64,000 nt of DNA from Hyalangium gracile (GCF_020103725.1 NZ_JAHXBG010000011.1:186001-250000), one strand, 5' to 3'. Positions 1 to 12,266 are shown, counted from the first letter of the stretch. Made by a program: numbers and translations. Notes: generated by a model not told the origin, from the sequence alone.

Positions 1-281
1 TCAACGTGCTGGTGGGCGACATGAGCCTGGTGGGCCCGCGCCCCGAGCGCCCCGTCTTCATCGAGGAGTTCAAGCGGCAGATCCCTCGCTACCACCTGCG
101 CCACAAGGTGAAGGCCGGCATCACCGGCTGGGCGCAGATCAACGGCCTGCGCGGACAGACGTCCATCCAGAAGCGCATCGAGTACGATCTCTATTACATC
201 GAGAACTGGTCGCTCTTGATGGACCTGAAGATCCTGGTGCGCACCGCGCTCGGCGGCTTCCTCTCGAAGAACGCGTACTGA
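1..281 (+). CDS. Undecaprenyl-phosphate sugar phosphotransferase, C-terminal part (5' cut by window edge)
   Basis: Only the last ~93 codons are present; the reading frame is open to the left edge, so the true start lies outside. The visible part carries the hallmark blocks of the bacterial sugar transferase family (WcaJ/PglC/EpsZ type): [13 protein letters not shown], then [15 protein letters not shown], and the ending [17 protein letters not shown]. These enzymes are inner-membrane proteins that move a sugar-1-phosphate from a nucleotide sugar to undecaprenyl phosphate, the first step of exopolysaccharide or O-antigen repeat assembly. The substrate sugar cannot be read from this part. The next gene encodes a c-di-GMP-receptor-type domain, which may or may not be functionally linked. 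Confidence 0.9.
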   Translation, partial: NVLVGDMSLVGPRPERPVFIEEFKRQIPRYHLRHKVKAGITGWAQINGLRGQTSIQKRIEYDLYYIENWSLLMDLKILVRTALGGFLSKNAY

Positions 282-433
282 GCGGCCCTGTCATGCCTAC
301 ACGCGGTTACCTGCTCGGGGACGGACGGCGTGTGAAGTCCAGCCTCTCCGCAGGTTTCAGCTCGGGCTGAAGCGCTCAGGGCCCGAAGGAGTGCCGCGCA
401 TCGTCATGGAAGCCGTCTAGAATCGCGCTCCTC

Positions 434-3400
434 ATGGCGGAAAAGCTCGGTGCGATCCTGGTCCGGAAGGGCCTCATCAATGCCGGTCAGCTCGACGAGG
501 CCCTCAAGGCCCAGATGATCTATGGCGGTCGACTGGGGACCAACCTCGTCGAGATGGACTACCTGGACATCGAGACGCTGGGCAACGTGCTCTCGGAGCA
601 GTGCCGCAGCCCCCAGGCCACGATCGCGGAGTTCGAGGCCGTCACGGTGGCCACGCTCAGCGTCATCCCCGCGGCGCTGGCCGAGAAGCACTTCGTGTTC
701 CCGCTCGCGGTGGACGGCCGCAAGCTGAAGCTGGCGATGGCCAGCCCCTCGGACATGGCGGCGGTGGATGAGATCTCGTTCACCACGGGCCTGCGCGTCA
801 TCCCCTGCGTCGTCCCGGAGCTGCGGCTGTACCTGTACCTGGAGAAGCGCTACGGCATCGTCCGGCCCGAGCGGTACATCAAGCTGGATGGGGACGCTAC
901 CCGGACTGGAGCTGGAGCCCGGCTCCCAGGAGGAACTCCCGTCACGGCGTCCGCGGGGGCGGCGGCGCCTCCTCGTCCCGCGCCTCCTCCGGCGGCGGCC
1001 AAGCCCGGAGGCATGTTCGGCGGGCTCGAGCCCGGTCAGTTCCTGAGTGACGAGTCGGGGGGCAACGAGCTCGCCCTGGAGATGCCCTCGCTGGATCAGG
1101 TCCAGGTTCCCACTCCGACGGAGGCCGAGGCCTCCGAGCGGGACTCGCTGGGAGGGCTCGCGCCGGGGCAGTTCCTGAGCGGGGACGATGACGATGGGAG
1201 CATCGACGCGGGGAACATCTCCCTGGGCAGCTTCAAGCCCTCCGCGGCTCCTCCCGCGCCTCCGGCTCCCGCGGCTCCTCCGGTGGCGCCAGGGCGGCCA
1301 GGAGCTCCCGCGGCGCCTCAGGGGGCCGCGGCTCCGCCCGCAGCGGGGGCTGCCCGTCCCGCCGGGGCTCCGTTGCCTCCCGCTGCCTGGAACTCCATGG
1401 CGGGCTCGGGTGCTCCGCAGGGGGCTCCGGGTGCTCCGGCCCTGGATCCTCGGATGCAGGCGCCTCAGGGGCCGGCCACGCGGCCCGGGATTCCGCAGCA
1501 GCCGGGCACTCCGATCGGCACGCCCGTGATTCCGGCCGCGGCGCCTCCCGGGGGGGCACCCTGCGGCAGCGGCTCATCCTCCGGCGGCGGCTCATCCCGC
1601 CGGGCCTCCGCAGCCAGGCGCGCCGATGGCGGGTCCGGGCGCCGTTGCCCATGCGGCCCAGCAGGCCCAGCAGGGGCGTCCAGGGCCCGCGACGATGGCG
1701 GGAGTTCCGCCCGCGGCGCAGCCTGGGGCTCCCGGGGCTCCGCCTCAGCGTCCTCCCGCGCCGGCTATGCCTCAGCAGCCTCCCGCGGCGGCCATGCCTC
1801 AGCAGCCTCCCGCGGCGGCTCTCAGGCCGCCGACCCTTGCACCTACTCCGGGGCAGCCGTTGCCGGCAGGGGCCGTTCCGCCCGCGGCTCGGCCTTCCGT
1901 TCCGGGCCCTGCCACCCAGGTCCCGCTGCCCGCCCGTCCGACCCTGGCGGGAGTGCCGCCCGGTGCTCCACCGACACAGCATGGGGTGCCGCACGCGCAG
2001 GTGCCGGCTCCGCAGGGTGCCGCTGGAGCGCATCCCGCTTCCCCGGGCGCGCATCCGATGCCCACTGGAGCGCATCCCGCGTCCGGGCATCCGGGTGGAC
2101 AGCCCGTGCCGCCGGGCGCTCACCCCCCGCACGCGGCACCGGGGGGTGCTCCGCAGCTACAGCCGGTCCCTCATGCCGCGCAGGTTCCTCCGAGCATTCA
2201 GCACCTGCCGCCCGGCATGACCCATGCGCCGATGCCGCCGGGCGCGCAGCAGATGCCCGTGGCGGGAGGACAGGTTCCGCAGGTACCGCCGGGAGCTGCT
2301 CGACCACAGATTCTCGGGGCCGCGCCCGTGCCTCAGTCCGTTCCGACGGGAGCCGCTCCGGGGGCCGTTCCTGGAGCCCTGCCTCGGGCACCTCAGGTCG
2401 CCGCGCAGCCGAATGCGGGAATGCCGCAGAGGCCCGCGACGATTGCGCCGATGCCCCCGCAGCCCGCTGCCGCGCCGGTGCCTCCCGCACGGCAGACCTC
2501 CGCGGGCATTCCGGTGGTGCCTGCTCAGTCGGGGACGCCTGGAGCCCCTGGCGCGCCCGTCACGCAGGTCCCTCCAGGTGCGATGGCGAGGCCCACCGCG
2601 CCGGGAGTGGCGGGGCCCCCGGGTGCTCCCGCACCCCAGATGCCGGCCGGGGCCACCCGACCGCCGATCCCCGCCACGTTGCCAGGAGTGGCCGCCCCCG
2701 CTGGACAGGCTCCCGTGGGAGCTCACTCGCCGGGAGCGCCTCCGCCGGGCCTTGCCGCGCGTCAGTCACCCCAGAGCCGGAGCGGTCTGCCGGCCGTGGG
2801 CGCGCCGCCCGTGGCGCACCCGTCCGCGTCGCCCGTGCTGGCACCGCCTGGAGCGCCCACCCAGGCCCAGGCGGTTCCTCCCGCGATGCAGACTCGCCCC
2901 CCGGTTCCTGTACCCACGGGGCCGGCCGCGGGCCAGCGCCCGACCATGGCTCCGGTGCCGCAGGTTCCCGCGCAGCCTCCGGTTCCGGTTCCTCCTGGGA
3001 TGGCTCCGGTGGGAACTCCGGCGCAGCGTGCCGGTTCTCTGACGCCCGCGGCGATGCCTGCCATCCCGAGCGTTCCGGCGGTTGCGAGCATGGCGCCTCC
3101 GCAGATCGCTCCCGCAGCTGCGTCCGCGATGCCGCGAACCGCGCCTCCCATTCCTCCCGTCTCCGGGACGCCCGCTCCGATGGCCCAGCCCGCGCCTCCT
3201 GCCGCCCGGCCGTTCCCGGCGGCGGGCCCGGCTGGAGACATGGCGGCTCGCGCTGGAGCACAGGCGGGCCCACCCGCCGCGGCGAGGCCACCCGCGCGAG
3301 TTCCTCCCGCGCCGAGCAACCCCGTCCCCGTGGCGCTCTCCATGGACCAGTCCAGCCCGCTGGATGTGCTGACTCCGGCCAAGGCAGGGGCGGCGCTCGA

Positions 3401-5384
3401 CGTCGATGACGTGTTCGAGCCCGATGCGGAGCTCGAGGCGGTCGAGGAGTCTCAGTCCTCCGCACCGTCGCTCTCGGTGCCCTGGGACACGTCTCCGCCC
3501 GTACCCGAGAAGGCGGAGAAGCACGCGGCACCGAAGCCGGGCGTCGCGGCCTTGGAGAGCCCCAAGCCGCCATCGGTCAAGCCGGTGGAGGCTCCGGTCC
3601 TCGCGGCGGAAGAGCTGCCTGCCGAAGAGCTCACGCTCGAGTCGGGCGAAGAGCTGGCCGAGGAGCTGCCGGTCGATCTGTCTGAAGCGGCGCTTGCGAA
3701 GCCCGCGGTGAATCCGTTCGACGAGGTCGCCCCGGGGGCCCCGGAGCTGCCGGTCGAGGAAGTCTCCGCGGAAGAGGCCCCCGAGCTGTCGGCCGAGCCC
3801 GTGTCGGCGGAGGCCCCGGTGCTGTCCCCTGAGCCGGTGTCCGGGGAGGCCCCGCTGCTGACCGCCGAGCCGGTGTCCGGGGAGGCTCCGCTGCTGAGCG
3901 CCGAGCCGATGTCCGCGGAGCTCCCGGTGCTGACCTTGGAGCCAGCGCCTGCGGAGGCGCCGGTGTTGTCGGCCGAGCCGGTGTCCGGGGAGGCTCCGCT
4001 GCTGACCGCCGAGCCGGTGTCCGCGGAAGCTCCGCTGCTGACCGCCGAGCCGGTGTCCGCGGAGCTTCCTGCGGTGTCGCTCGAGGAAGTATCCGAGGAA
4101 GCCCCCGAGCTCTCCGCCGAAGCGGCGTCCGAGGAGGCCGCCCCGGAGCTGTCTGCCGAGCCGGTCTCGGTGGAGGCACCGGTGCTGACCGCCGAGCCAG
4201 TATCCGCGGAGGCTCCGCTGCTGACCGCCGAGCCGGTGTCCGCGGAGCTCCCTGCGGCGGTAATCGAAGAGGTGCCCGAGGAAGCACCGGAGCTGGGGGC
4301 CGAGGCGGAGCCCGCGGAAGCCGCCATCGCCTCGAGCGAGGAGGTCGTGGCGGAGGCGCAGGTCGCGAAGGTCGGAGAGCCGGTCCCCGAGGCCTCGAGG
4401 CCGGCGCTGGACCTGGCCGAGCTGCCGCCTGCTCCCGAGGAGCCGATGCAGCTGGCGGCGACCTGGGAGTTCATGGGGATGGCCGAGTCCCAGGCGAGCA
4501 CCCACGCGAGCACCCACGCGGCGAAGGTCGAGGAGCGAGGGCTGGAGCTGGATACCGCGGTTCCGCCGATGCCCGACTACACCGGCACGCCCCAGGACGA
4601 GGTGGCGCTGGCGCCGACCTGGGACTTCGTGCCGCAGTGGCAGCCTCCGGAGGAGGCTCCAAAGGCCGAGCCGACCGCTCCGGCCGAGCCTGCTCCCGAG
4701 CTCGCTGCCGAGGAGCCCGAGTCCGCCGCGATTCCGGCCGCCAGCGCGAGCGAGGACGTCACGGCCACGGGCAAGTACGGCATCTCCAGCGCGCAGCCCG
4801 CGATGACAGGCAAGTACGGCATCGCGACCGCGGAGCCCGAGCACGAGCCCGAGCCCGAGCCCGCCAGCGAGCTCGGGATCGAACGGGGCGACAGGACCGG
4901 CCTCTTCGGAGTGTTGAGCGAGGAGCCGGAGGAGCCACCCGCCGCCGAGGTGCAGCCAGCCGCGAGCCCGGCGATCACCACGACCAGCAAGTACGGGATC
5001 GGCACGGGTGAGCCCGCCAGGACGGGGAAGTACGGCACGGTGAGCGCTGACGTCGTGTCGACGGGCAAGTACGGCATCGGGCTCGCGGACCCGTCGGGCA
5101 CGGCGAAGCCCGGGAGTGGAGCGGCCGCCCCCGCCGCGCCTGTGGCCGCGCAGCCAGGCCCCTTCGACGATCAGAGCTGGGATCAGCTCATCGGCTCGGC
5201 GGAGCCGGAGCTCCCCGCGGAGCAGGCTCCCGCCGAGCCCCAGGAGGCGGATCCCTTCGCGGAGTTCGCGGCCGAGGCCGCCCGGGCCAAGGCCCCTCCA
5301 GCTCCGGCGCCCGCGCCAGCAGCTCCCGCGGCGCCCCGGCCTGCCCGGCCCCTGGGCCCGCAAGGCGGAGGCTCCAAGGAGTAG
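434..5384 (+). CDS. Giant MshEN-domain protein with disordered Pro/Ala- and Glu-rich tail (frame change at 1550-1556)
   Basis: Residues 1-150 are an MshEN/GspE-N domain. Two 24-residue motifs of the c-di-GMP-binding type are visible: residues 4-27 (KLGxxLVxxGLIxxxxLxxALxxQ) and 33-56 (RLGxxLVxxxYLDxxxLxxxLSEQ). There is no ATPase domain behind it. A long Pro/Ala/Gly tail follows, then Glu-rich repeats of the type AEPVSAEAPLLT (about 3770-4260), then at least five (T/S)GKYG(I/T) motifs (4768-5085) and a short acidic/Ala-Pro end. The motif GGLxPGQFLS occurs twice (1020, 1157). The frame starting at 434 stays open to 3409 but turns Ser/Arg/Cys-rich after 1556, while the next frame continues the Pro/Ala composition to a stop at 5384. 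The single product would be about 1,649 residues. Role inferred: c-di-GMP-responsive scaffold. Confidence 0.75.
1550..1556 (+). other. Frame-change site in a G7 run
   Basis: Seven consecutive G bases lie where the coding signal moves from the frame of the 434 start to the next frame. Six G would join both frames and give ..PPGGHPAAAAHPP.., matching the flanking composition. A TGA at 1527 in the second frame limits the switch to after 1529. This may be a sequencing or assembly indel, a phase-variable tract, or a true frameshift mutation. Confidence 0.75.
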
Positions 5385-5408
5385 TCCTCCGCCCGGCGCG
5401 CTCCGGGC

Positions 5409-5451
5409 CCTGAAACGACGAAGGGCCCCGGAGCCAGGCTCCGGAGCCCTC
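5409..5451 (-). terminator. Hairpin terminator for nrdJ (minus direction)
   Basis: Imperfect stem GGGCcCCGGAG / CTCCGGaGCCC at 5423-5450 lies between two convergent stop codons. Read on the minus strand the stem is followed by TCGTCGTTTCAGG (5421-5409), a short U-rich tail. Almost the same tail follows two other hairpins in this window (30451 and 53628). Confidence 0.6.
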
Positions 5452-5473
5452 GCGTCACCCGCTCACGGGTGGC

Positions 5474-8239
<2,766 letters not shown>

Positions 8240-8284
8240 GGACCGACCTCCGGTGCTGCTCGGGCGTTTCACTCAAAGTGTGGA

Positions 8285-8298
8285 TGCAAAATTTTGCA
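8285..8298. promoter_or_regulatory. Perfect 14-bp palindrome upstream of nrdJ
   Basis: TGCAAAATTTTGCA is a perfect inverted repeat and unusually AT-rich for this DNA. It lies 46 bases before the nrdJ ATG, where an operator or promoter element would be expected. It does not match the NrdR box that I know. Function is inferred from position only. Confidence 0.4.
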
Positions 8299-8793
8299 GA
8301 ACCCCTCAACCCCGCGAGATCCCTAGGGGACCTGCTGATCGGCCTCGGACAGCGCCGAGCGAACGGACAGGGGACTGCTGGACCGGGACAGCAGCTGCCA
8401 GGCGCTCGAACGGAAGCCAGTGAGGGGAGCCCACCCGGTACAGAAGCTGAACCCCATATCCTGTGTCCCTCACTGTCCTGCCCCCAATATGTAGGGGTGT
8501 TGCCTGGGCCGCTACCACCTGCTGCTCGCCGGGACCGCGACCGGCCAGGGCAGCTGGGGGGCGCGTTTCTAGTGCCGTTTCCCGGCCGAAATCAAGGTGC
8601 GTCGCGTGGAAAGTATTCATGTGGCAAGCCATGTATGGTCACACTGCGGAGCTGAGTCTGATCACAAGCGGATATTTGCTGTGAGTCTGCTCACGGATCC
8701 CACCTGTGCCTAGTCCCCCGCCGGCGAGCGGGGAGGGGGCAGGAGCGGGCGGTGGTCGCTTTCGGACAGGGTGTGCGTTAGGAGGAGAACGCC
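8299..8793. other. Long intergenic region between nrdJ and the ferredoxin gene
   Basis: About 500 bases between divergent genes. Short open frames occur, but none has a convincing ribosome-binding site or recognisable product. The contents I can support are the palindrome at 8285 and a spaced direct repeat at 8654-8694. No tRNA, riboswitch or IS end was recognised. Confidence 0.5.
8654..8694. repeat. Direct repeat GAGTCTG(A/C)TCAC, two copies
   Basis: Copies at 8654-8665 and 8683-8694 differ by one base and start 29 bases apart, close to three helical turns. They lie 100-140 bases upstream of the ferredoxin ATG. They could be tandem binding sites for a regulator; no known box is matched. Confidence 0.4.
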
Positions 8794-9177
8794 ATGCCTC
8801 CTCCATTCCAGCGCCATGTCTTCGTGTGTACGAACCGCCGCCCCGATGGGCACCCCAAGGGGTGCTGCGCCACCAAGGGCAGCGAGGAAATCCGAGCCGC
8901 CTTCAAGACGGAGCTGGAGAAGCGCGGCATCAAGGGGCAGATGCGCGCCAACGCGGCCGGCTGCCTGGACACGTGCGCCTTCGGCCCCTCCGTCGTCGTC
9001 TATCCGGAGGGTGTCTGGTACGGGAACGTGAAGCTGGAGGACGTGCCCACCATCGTCGAGGAGCACCTCATCGGCGGGCGTCCGGTGGAGCGGCTGCTGA
9101 TGAAGTTCCAGGCCTCGAAGAAGGAGCCGAAGCTGGTGGAGCTGCAGACGCCGGAAACGACGAAGGCGGGGAGCTGA
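8794..9177 (+). CDS. Thioredoxin-like [2Fe-2S] ferredoxin
   Basis: 127 residues, about the usual size for the thioredoxin-fold 2Fe-2S family. The pattern HVFVCTNRR...GCCATKGS near the N-terminus, followed by NAAGCLDTCAFGPSVVVYPEG, is that of the small (2Fe-2S) ferredoxin domain proteins related to the NuoE/HoxF cluster domains, with four or five Cys able to hold the cluster. Such proteins carry single electrons in the cytoplasm; the partner is unknown. The start is well set by TTAGGAGGAGA before the ATG. The gene stands alone and is followed by a hairpin at 9213. Confidence 0.85.
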   Translation: MPPPFQRHVFVCTNRRPDGHPKGCCATKGSEEIRAAFKTELEKRGIKGQMRANAAGCLDTCAFGPSVVVYPEGVWYGNVKLEDVPTIVEEHLIGGRPVERLLMKFQASKKEPKLVELQTPETTKAGS

Positions 9178-9212
9178 CGCCGAGCGCCAGTCTCCACCGC
9201 CTCCGGTACCGC

Positions 9213-9235
9213 GAGGGCTTCAGCCCTCTTCTTCC
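9213..9235 (+). terminator. Rho-independent terminator after the ferredoxin gene
   Basis: Perfect 6-bp stem GAGGGC / GCCCTC with a TTCA loop (9213-9228), followed by TTCTTCC. It lies between two convergent genes. Confidence 0.6.
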
Positions 9236-9241
9236 GTGAGA

Positions 9242-9952
9242 CTAGCGGCGGCGGCCGAACAGCCGCAGCAGCGCGAGGAAGAGGTTGATGAAGTCCAGGT
9301 ACAGCGTGAGCGCGCCCACGATGCTCAGCGAGGCGACGGAGCCGTAGCCGCTGGCGGCGTGCATCTGCCGCAGCTTCTGCGTGTCATAGGCCGTCAGGCC
9401 CGCGAAGACGACGACGCAGGCGCAGGAGGTGACGAAGGACATCATGTCGCTGCGCAGGAAGATGTTCACCACGCCGGCGACGATGACTCCCACCAGGCCC
9501 ATGAAGAGGAAGGCGCCCCAGCCGCTCAGGTCCTTCTTGGTCACCGTGCCGTAGATGCTCATCGCGCCGAAGACGCCACCCGTCAGCAGGAAGGCCTCGC
9601 CGATGGAGCCCGCGGTGTAGATGAGGAAGTAGATGGACAGTGTCATCCCGGTGAGCGCCGCGTAGCCGATGAACATCAGCCCGGCCACCGCGCCGGACAG
9701 TCGGGGCGCCAGGAACGAGAGCGCGAAGACCAGGCCCAGCTCCGCCAGCAGCAGCGGGATGCGCCAGGTGAGGGCCACGTTCAGCAGCGCCTCGTTGCTG
9801 ACGGTGACCACCGCCATCACGCCGGTGATCCACAGGCCGGCGAACATCCAGCCATACACGCGCGACATGAACGCGCGGCGAGACTCCTGAACGAGGACGG
9901 AGTTGGCCTCCTCCGAGGAGGTCGTCTGCCATCCATTGGTTTCCCACGCCAT
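9242..9952 (-). CDS. Bax inhibitor-1/YccA family integral membrane protein
   Basis: 236 residues with about seven hydrophobic segments. Typical of the BI-1/YccA/YbhL family: a short polar N-terminus, then SRVYGWMFAGLWITG as the first segment, and near the end the pair FAGLTAYDTQKLRQM and LYLDFINLFLALLRLFG, which are the most conserved parts of the family. Bacterial members sit in the inner membrane; some act as calcium-leak or stress proteins and YccA modulates FtsH, but no specific role can be assigned here. The ATG at 9952 is chosen because GGAAAGGA precedes it and the upstream in-frame extension lacks family similarity. Confidence 0.9.
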   Translation of the reverse strand: MAWETNGWQTTSSEEANSVLVQESRRAFMSRVYGWMFAGLWITGVMAVVTVSNEALLNVALTWRIPLLLAELGLVFALSFLAPRLSGAVAGLMFIGYAALTGMTLSIYFLIYTAGSIGEAFLLTGGVFGAMSIYGTVTKKDLSGWGAFLFMGLVGVIVAGVVNIFLRSDMMSFVTSCACVVVFAGLTAYDTQKLRQMHAASGYGSVASLSIVGALTLYLDFINLFLALLRLFGRRR

Positions 9953-10088
9953 GTGTGCTTCGTCCTTTCCGGCGCCGGGAAGGCCCCGGCGATGCCCCCC
10001 CCTTATAACGTGAAGCGGGGGGGCCGCGCGCCATCCACTGGCGCACGGGCGCCAGCCGGGCTGTCGCGCTGCTCGTGGATTCCGTGGC

Positions 10089-11561
10089 TCAGATGGCCTT
10101 CCAGGCCATGAGCAGCTTGTGGGCGACCTCGGTGGTGATGAGCGGCAGCACGCCGCCTCCGCCCATGATGTTGACGATCTCTCCCATGGAGCCCCGGCAC
10201 ACGCCGCCCCAGGCCGGCTGCTTGGAGAGCCCCACCGAGGCATACGCGGAGTAGTCCACGTAGAAGGACGTGGGCAGCGCGCCGGACTCGGTGCAGACGA
10301 AGTGGTCCTCGGGCGTCGTCTGGACGAGCTCCTGCACCACGAAGCCGCCGCCGGTGGTGTCCGTGGCGGCGCGCTCGCACAGCTCCGGCCACGTCAGCGG
10401 GCCGCCGTAGAGCGCCTGGGTGCGCTCGTTGTACGGGACGCTGCCCACGGAGCGTCCGAGGAAGACGGCCTTCCCGCCGTAGTCCCAGGCGCGCTTGAGG
10501 ACGAAGCGGCTCGGCTCGGCGGCCACGGCGGCCACCAGATCGTCCAGCGCCTCGCCTCCGGGACCCACGCCGGGGCCTCGGCGGAAGCGCCGTGTCCAGG
10601 GCACGCAGTCGCGGATGGCCGCCAGCTCCTCGGGGCTCAGGCCCGCGCCCTGCGCCAGCTCCGGATCAGCCGCGGCCTGCGAGAGCAGGGCGAACGTCGT
10701 CTTCACCTCCATGTGCGTCGAGGGCGGGTTGAGGAAGACGGCCTTCCTGCCCGGCACCGTCGCCAGGAAGTCCTCCAGCCAGGGCGAGGGCGTCTCCTCC
10801 AGCCGCCGCACGAAGAGGTGGCGGTAGACCAGATCGTACTTCTTGCCGTTCACGATGAAGGCGTCGTCTCCGGACACCTCGTCCGGGTGGACGACGTCCG
10901 CGTCCGCGCCGAACTCCCGGAAGCGCTCGGCCAGGTAGCGCAGCTCGGTGATCTGCGCGTCGTTGCGGCGGCAGAGCAGGGCGATGGTGTCCGGCAGCTT
11001 CCCGCGACGCTCAAGGGCGTACCCGTCCAGCAGCGCGCGGTAGAGGGCCAGGGCGTTGCTGCCGTTGAGCGTCAGCAGCGCGTGGATGGCCTTCTCGGGG
11101 TAGCCGAAGTGGCGGGCCACCACCTCGAGGAAGGTGCGCGCCGCGATGTCCGAGTAGCCCTGCATCGCGGGGATGGTGGTGTTGATCTCCAGCGCGCGGG
11201 GCTGGTTCGCCGTGTTGACGAAGAAGTCCACGCGCGTGTTGGGCAGCCGGGCGAGCTGCTTCCAGGTGCGCTCGGCGATGGAGCGCTCGAGCGGAGACAG
11301 CGCCCCGAGCAGCACCTCGCTGGAGGCGCCGTTGAGCACCGCGTCGCCCATCTTCAGGGTGGCCGAGCCCAGCCGGGCGGCCAGCTCGGAGCGGCGGCGG
11401 ATCTCCGCGGCGTCCAGGATGACGGGGGTGGCGGTGACGGGAATGGGGATCGTGGTCCCATCCTTCTGGGTCACTGCCAGGCCTCGCTGGTAGGCGGTTT
11501 TCGCCAGCTCGGCGCCGAACTTGGGAGCCTGGAACCGCAGCACTTCTAAAAGTTCATTCAC
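10089..11561 (-). CDS. ATP-grasp-like enzyme of unknown substrate
   Basis: 490 residues. The sequence FVLKRAWDYGGKAVFLG in the C-terminal third looks like the Lys plus Gly-rich ATP-binding strand of ATP-grasp ligases. EINTTIPAMQGYSDIA in the middle contains an E-x-N of the metal-binding type. The order suggests a circularly permuted ATP-grasp or glutathionylspermidine-synthase-like fold; this is inference from motifs, not firm. Such enzymes join a carboxylate to an amine. The start is GTG with GAGGA about 10 bases upstream. It is divergent from the isomerase gene at 11619 with 57 bases between, and no operon partner suggests a substrate. Confidence 0.6.
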   Translation of the reverse strand: MNELLEVLRFQAPKFGAELAKTAYQRGLAVTQKDGTTIPIPVTATPVILDAAEIRRRSELAARLGSATLKMGDAVLNGASSEVLLGALSPLERSIAERTWKQLARLPNTRVDFFVNTANQPRALEINTTIPAMQGYSDIAARTFLEVVARHFGYPEKAIHALLTLNGSNALALYRALLDGYALERRGKLPDTIALLCRRNDAQITELRYLAERFREFGADADVVHPDEVSGDDAFIVNGKKYDLVYRHLFVRRLEETPSPWLEDFLATVPGRKAVFLNPPSTHMEVKTTFALLSQAAADPELAQGAGLSPEELAAIRDCVPWTRRFRRGPGVGPGGEALDDLVAAVAAEPSRFVLKRAWDYGGKAVFLGRSVGSVPYNERTQALYGGPLTWPELCERAATDTTGGGFVVQELVQTTPEDHFVCTESGALPTSFYVDYSAYASVGLSKQPAWGGVCRGSMGEIVNIMGGGGVLPLITTEVAHKLLMAWKAI

Positions 11562-11618
11562 GGGGATAGATCCTCTTCACACCCCTGGACCCCACGAGGG
11601 CCAGAAGGAGCACGACAG

Positions 11619-12212
11619 ATGGCCAGGACGCTCGAGTTCTTCTTCGACTATGCCAGCCCCTATTCCTACCTGGCCTCCGCGCAGGTGGAGGCGCTGGCGA
11701 AGCGTACCGGAGCCGAGCTTCGCTGGCGCCCCTTTCTCCTGGGGGCCGTCTTCAAGGCCACCGGCAACGTGCCACCCATCAGCACCGCGAGCAAGGCCGC
11801 CTATCTGGCCAAGGATCTCCTGGACTGGACGCGCTACCTGGGCCTGCCGCCGTTCCAGATGCCGGGCACCTTCCCCATCAACTCGCTGAAGGCCAACCGC
11901 CTGGGGCTGGTGGCCGCCGAGCAGGGGCGCATCGCCGCGTTCTCCCACGCCGCCTACCGGGCCGCGTTCGTCGACGGCAAGGACCTGAACGAGCCGGGCG
12001 TGCTCGCGGAGCTGGCGCGCGCGGCGGAGCTGGAGCCGCAGCAGGCGCTGGCCAAGGCCGAGTCCCAGGACATCAAGGACGCGCTGCGCCGCAACACCGA
12101 CGAGGCCATCGCTCGCGGCGCCTTTGGAGCCCCGACGTTCTTCGTGGGGGAGGAGATGTTCTTCGGCAACGATCGGATGCAGTTCGTGGAGCGTGCGCTG
12201 GGCGGGGGGTGA
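11619..12212 (+). CDS. DsbA-fold 2-hydroxychromene-2-carboxylate isomerase family protein
   Basis: 197 residues, the normal length for the HCCA isomerase/kappa-class glutathione transferase branch of the DsbA family. The N-terminal block LEFFFDYASPYSYLAS contains the S-P-x-S-Y active-site pattern (Ser instead of the DsbA CxxC), and RWRPFLLGAVFKATGN, KANRLGL and GAFGAPTFFVGEEMFFGNDR are typical. Family members use glutathione to isomerise chromene carboxylates in naphthalene breakdown, but many homologues have unknown substrates. GAAGGAG precedes the ATG. No aromatic-degradation genes are near. Confidence 0.85.
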   Translation: MARTLEFFFDYASPYSYLASAQVEALAKRTGAELRWRPFLLGAVFKATGNVPPISTASKAAYLAKDLLDWTRYLGLPPFQMPGTFPINSLKANRLGLVAAEQGRIAAFSHAAYRAAFVDGKDLNEPGVLAELARAAELEPQQALAKAESQDIKDALRRNTDEAIARGAFGAPTFFVGEEMFFGNDRMQFVERALGGG

Positions 12213-12220
12213 GACGCACC

Positions 12221-12249
12221 TTGCACCGCGCTTGGACCTGGCTTACAAA
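12221..12249 (+). promoter_or_regulatory. Candidate sigma-70-type promoter
   Basis: TTGCAC (12221-12226), a 17-base spacer, and TACAAA (12244-12249). It points at the small His-rich membrane protein gene. Matches to consensus are 3/6 and 4/6, so support is modest. Confidence 0.35.
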
Positions 12250-12266
12250 CACAATCGCAGTTCATC

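Noticed and set aside
1557-3409. Continuation of the 434 reading frame to a stop at 3409 as an alternative protein end
   Set aside because: After 1556 the frame becomes Ser/Arg/Cys-rich, unlike what precedes, while the neighbouring frame carries on the Pro/Ala pattern and the Glu-rich repeats.
8299-8500. Cobalamin riboswitch before the B12-dependent reductase
   Set aside because: No B12-box-like sequence or matching stems were found in the minus-strand leader.
8305-8660. Small proteins in the nrdJ-ferredoxin gap
   Set aside because: Open frames on both strands, but none has a ribosome-binding site, and composition is Arg/Pro/Ala noise typical of GC-rich spacers.
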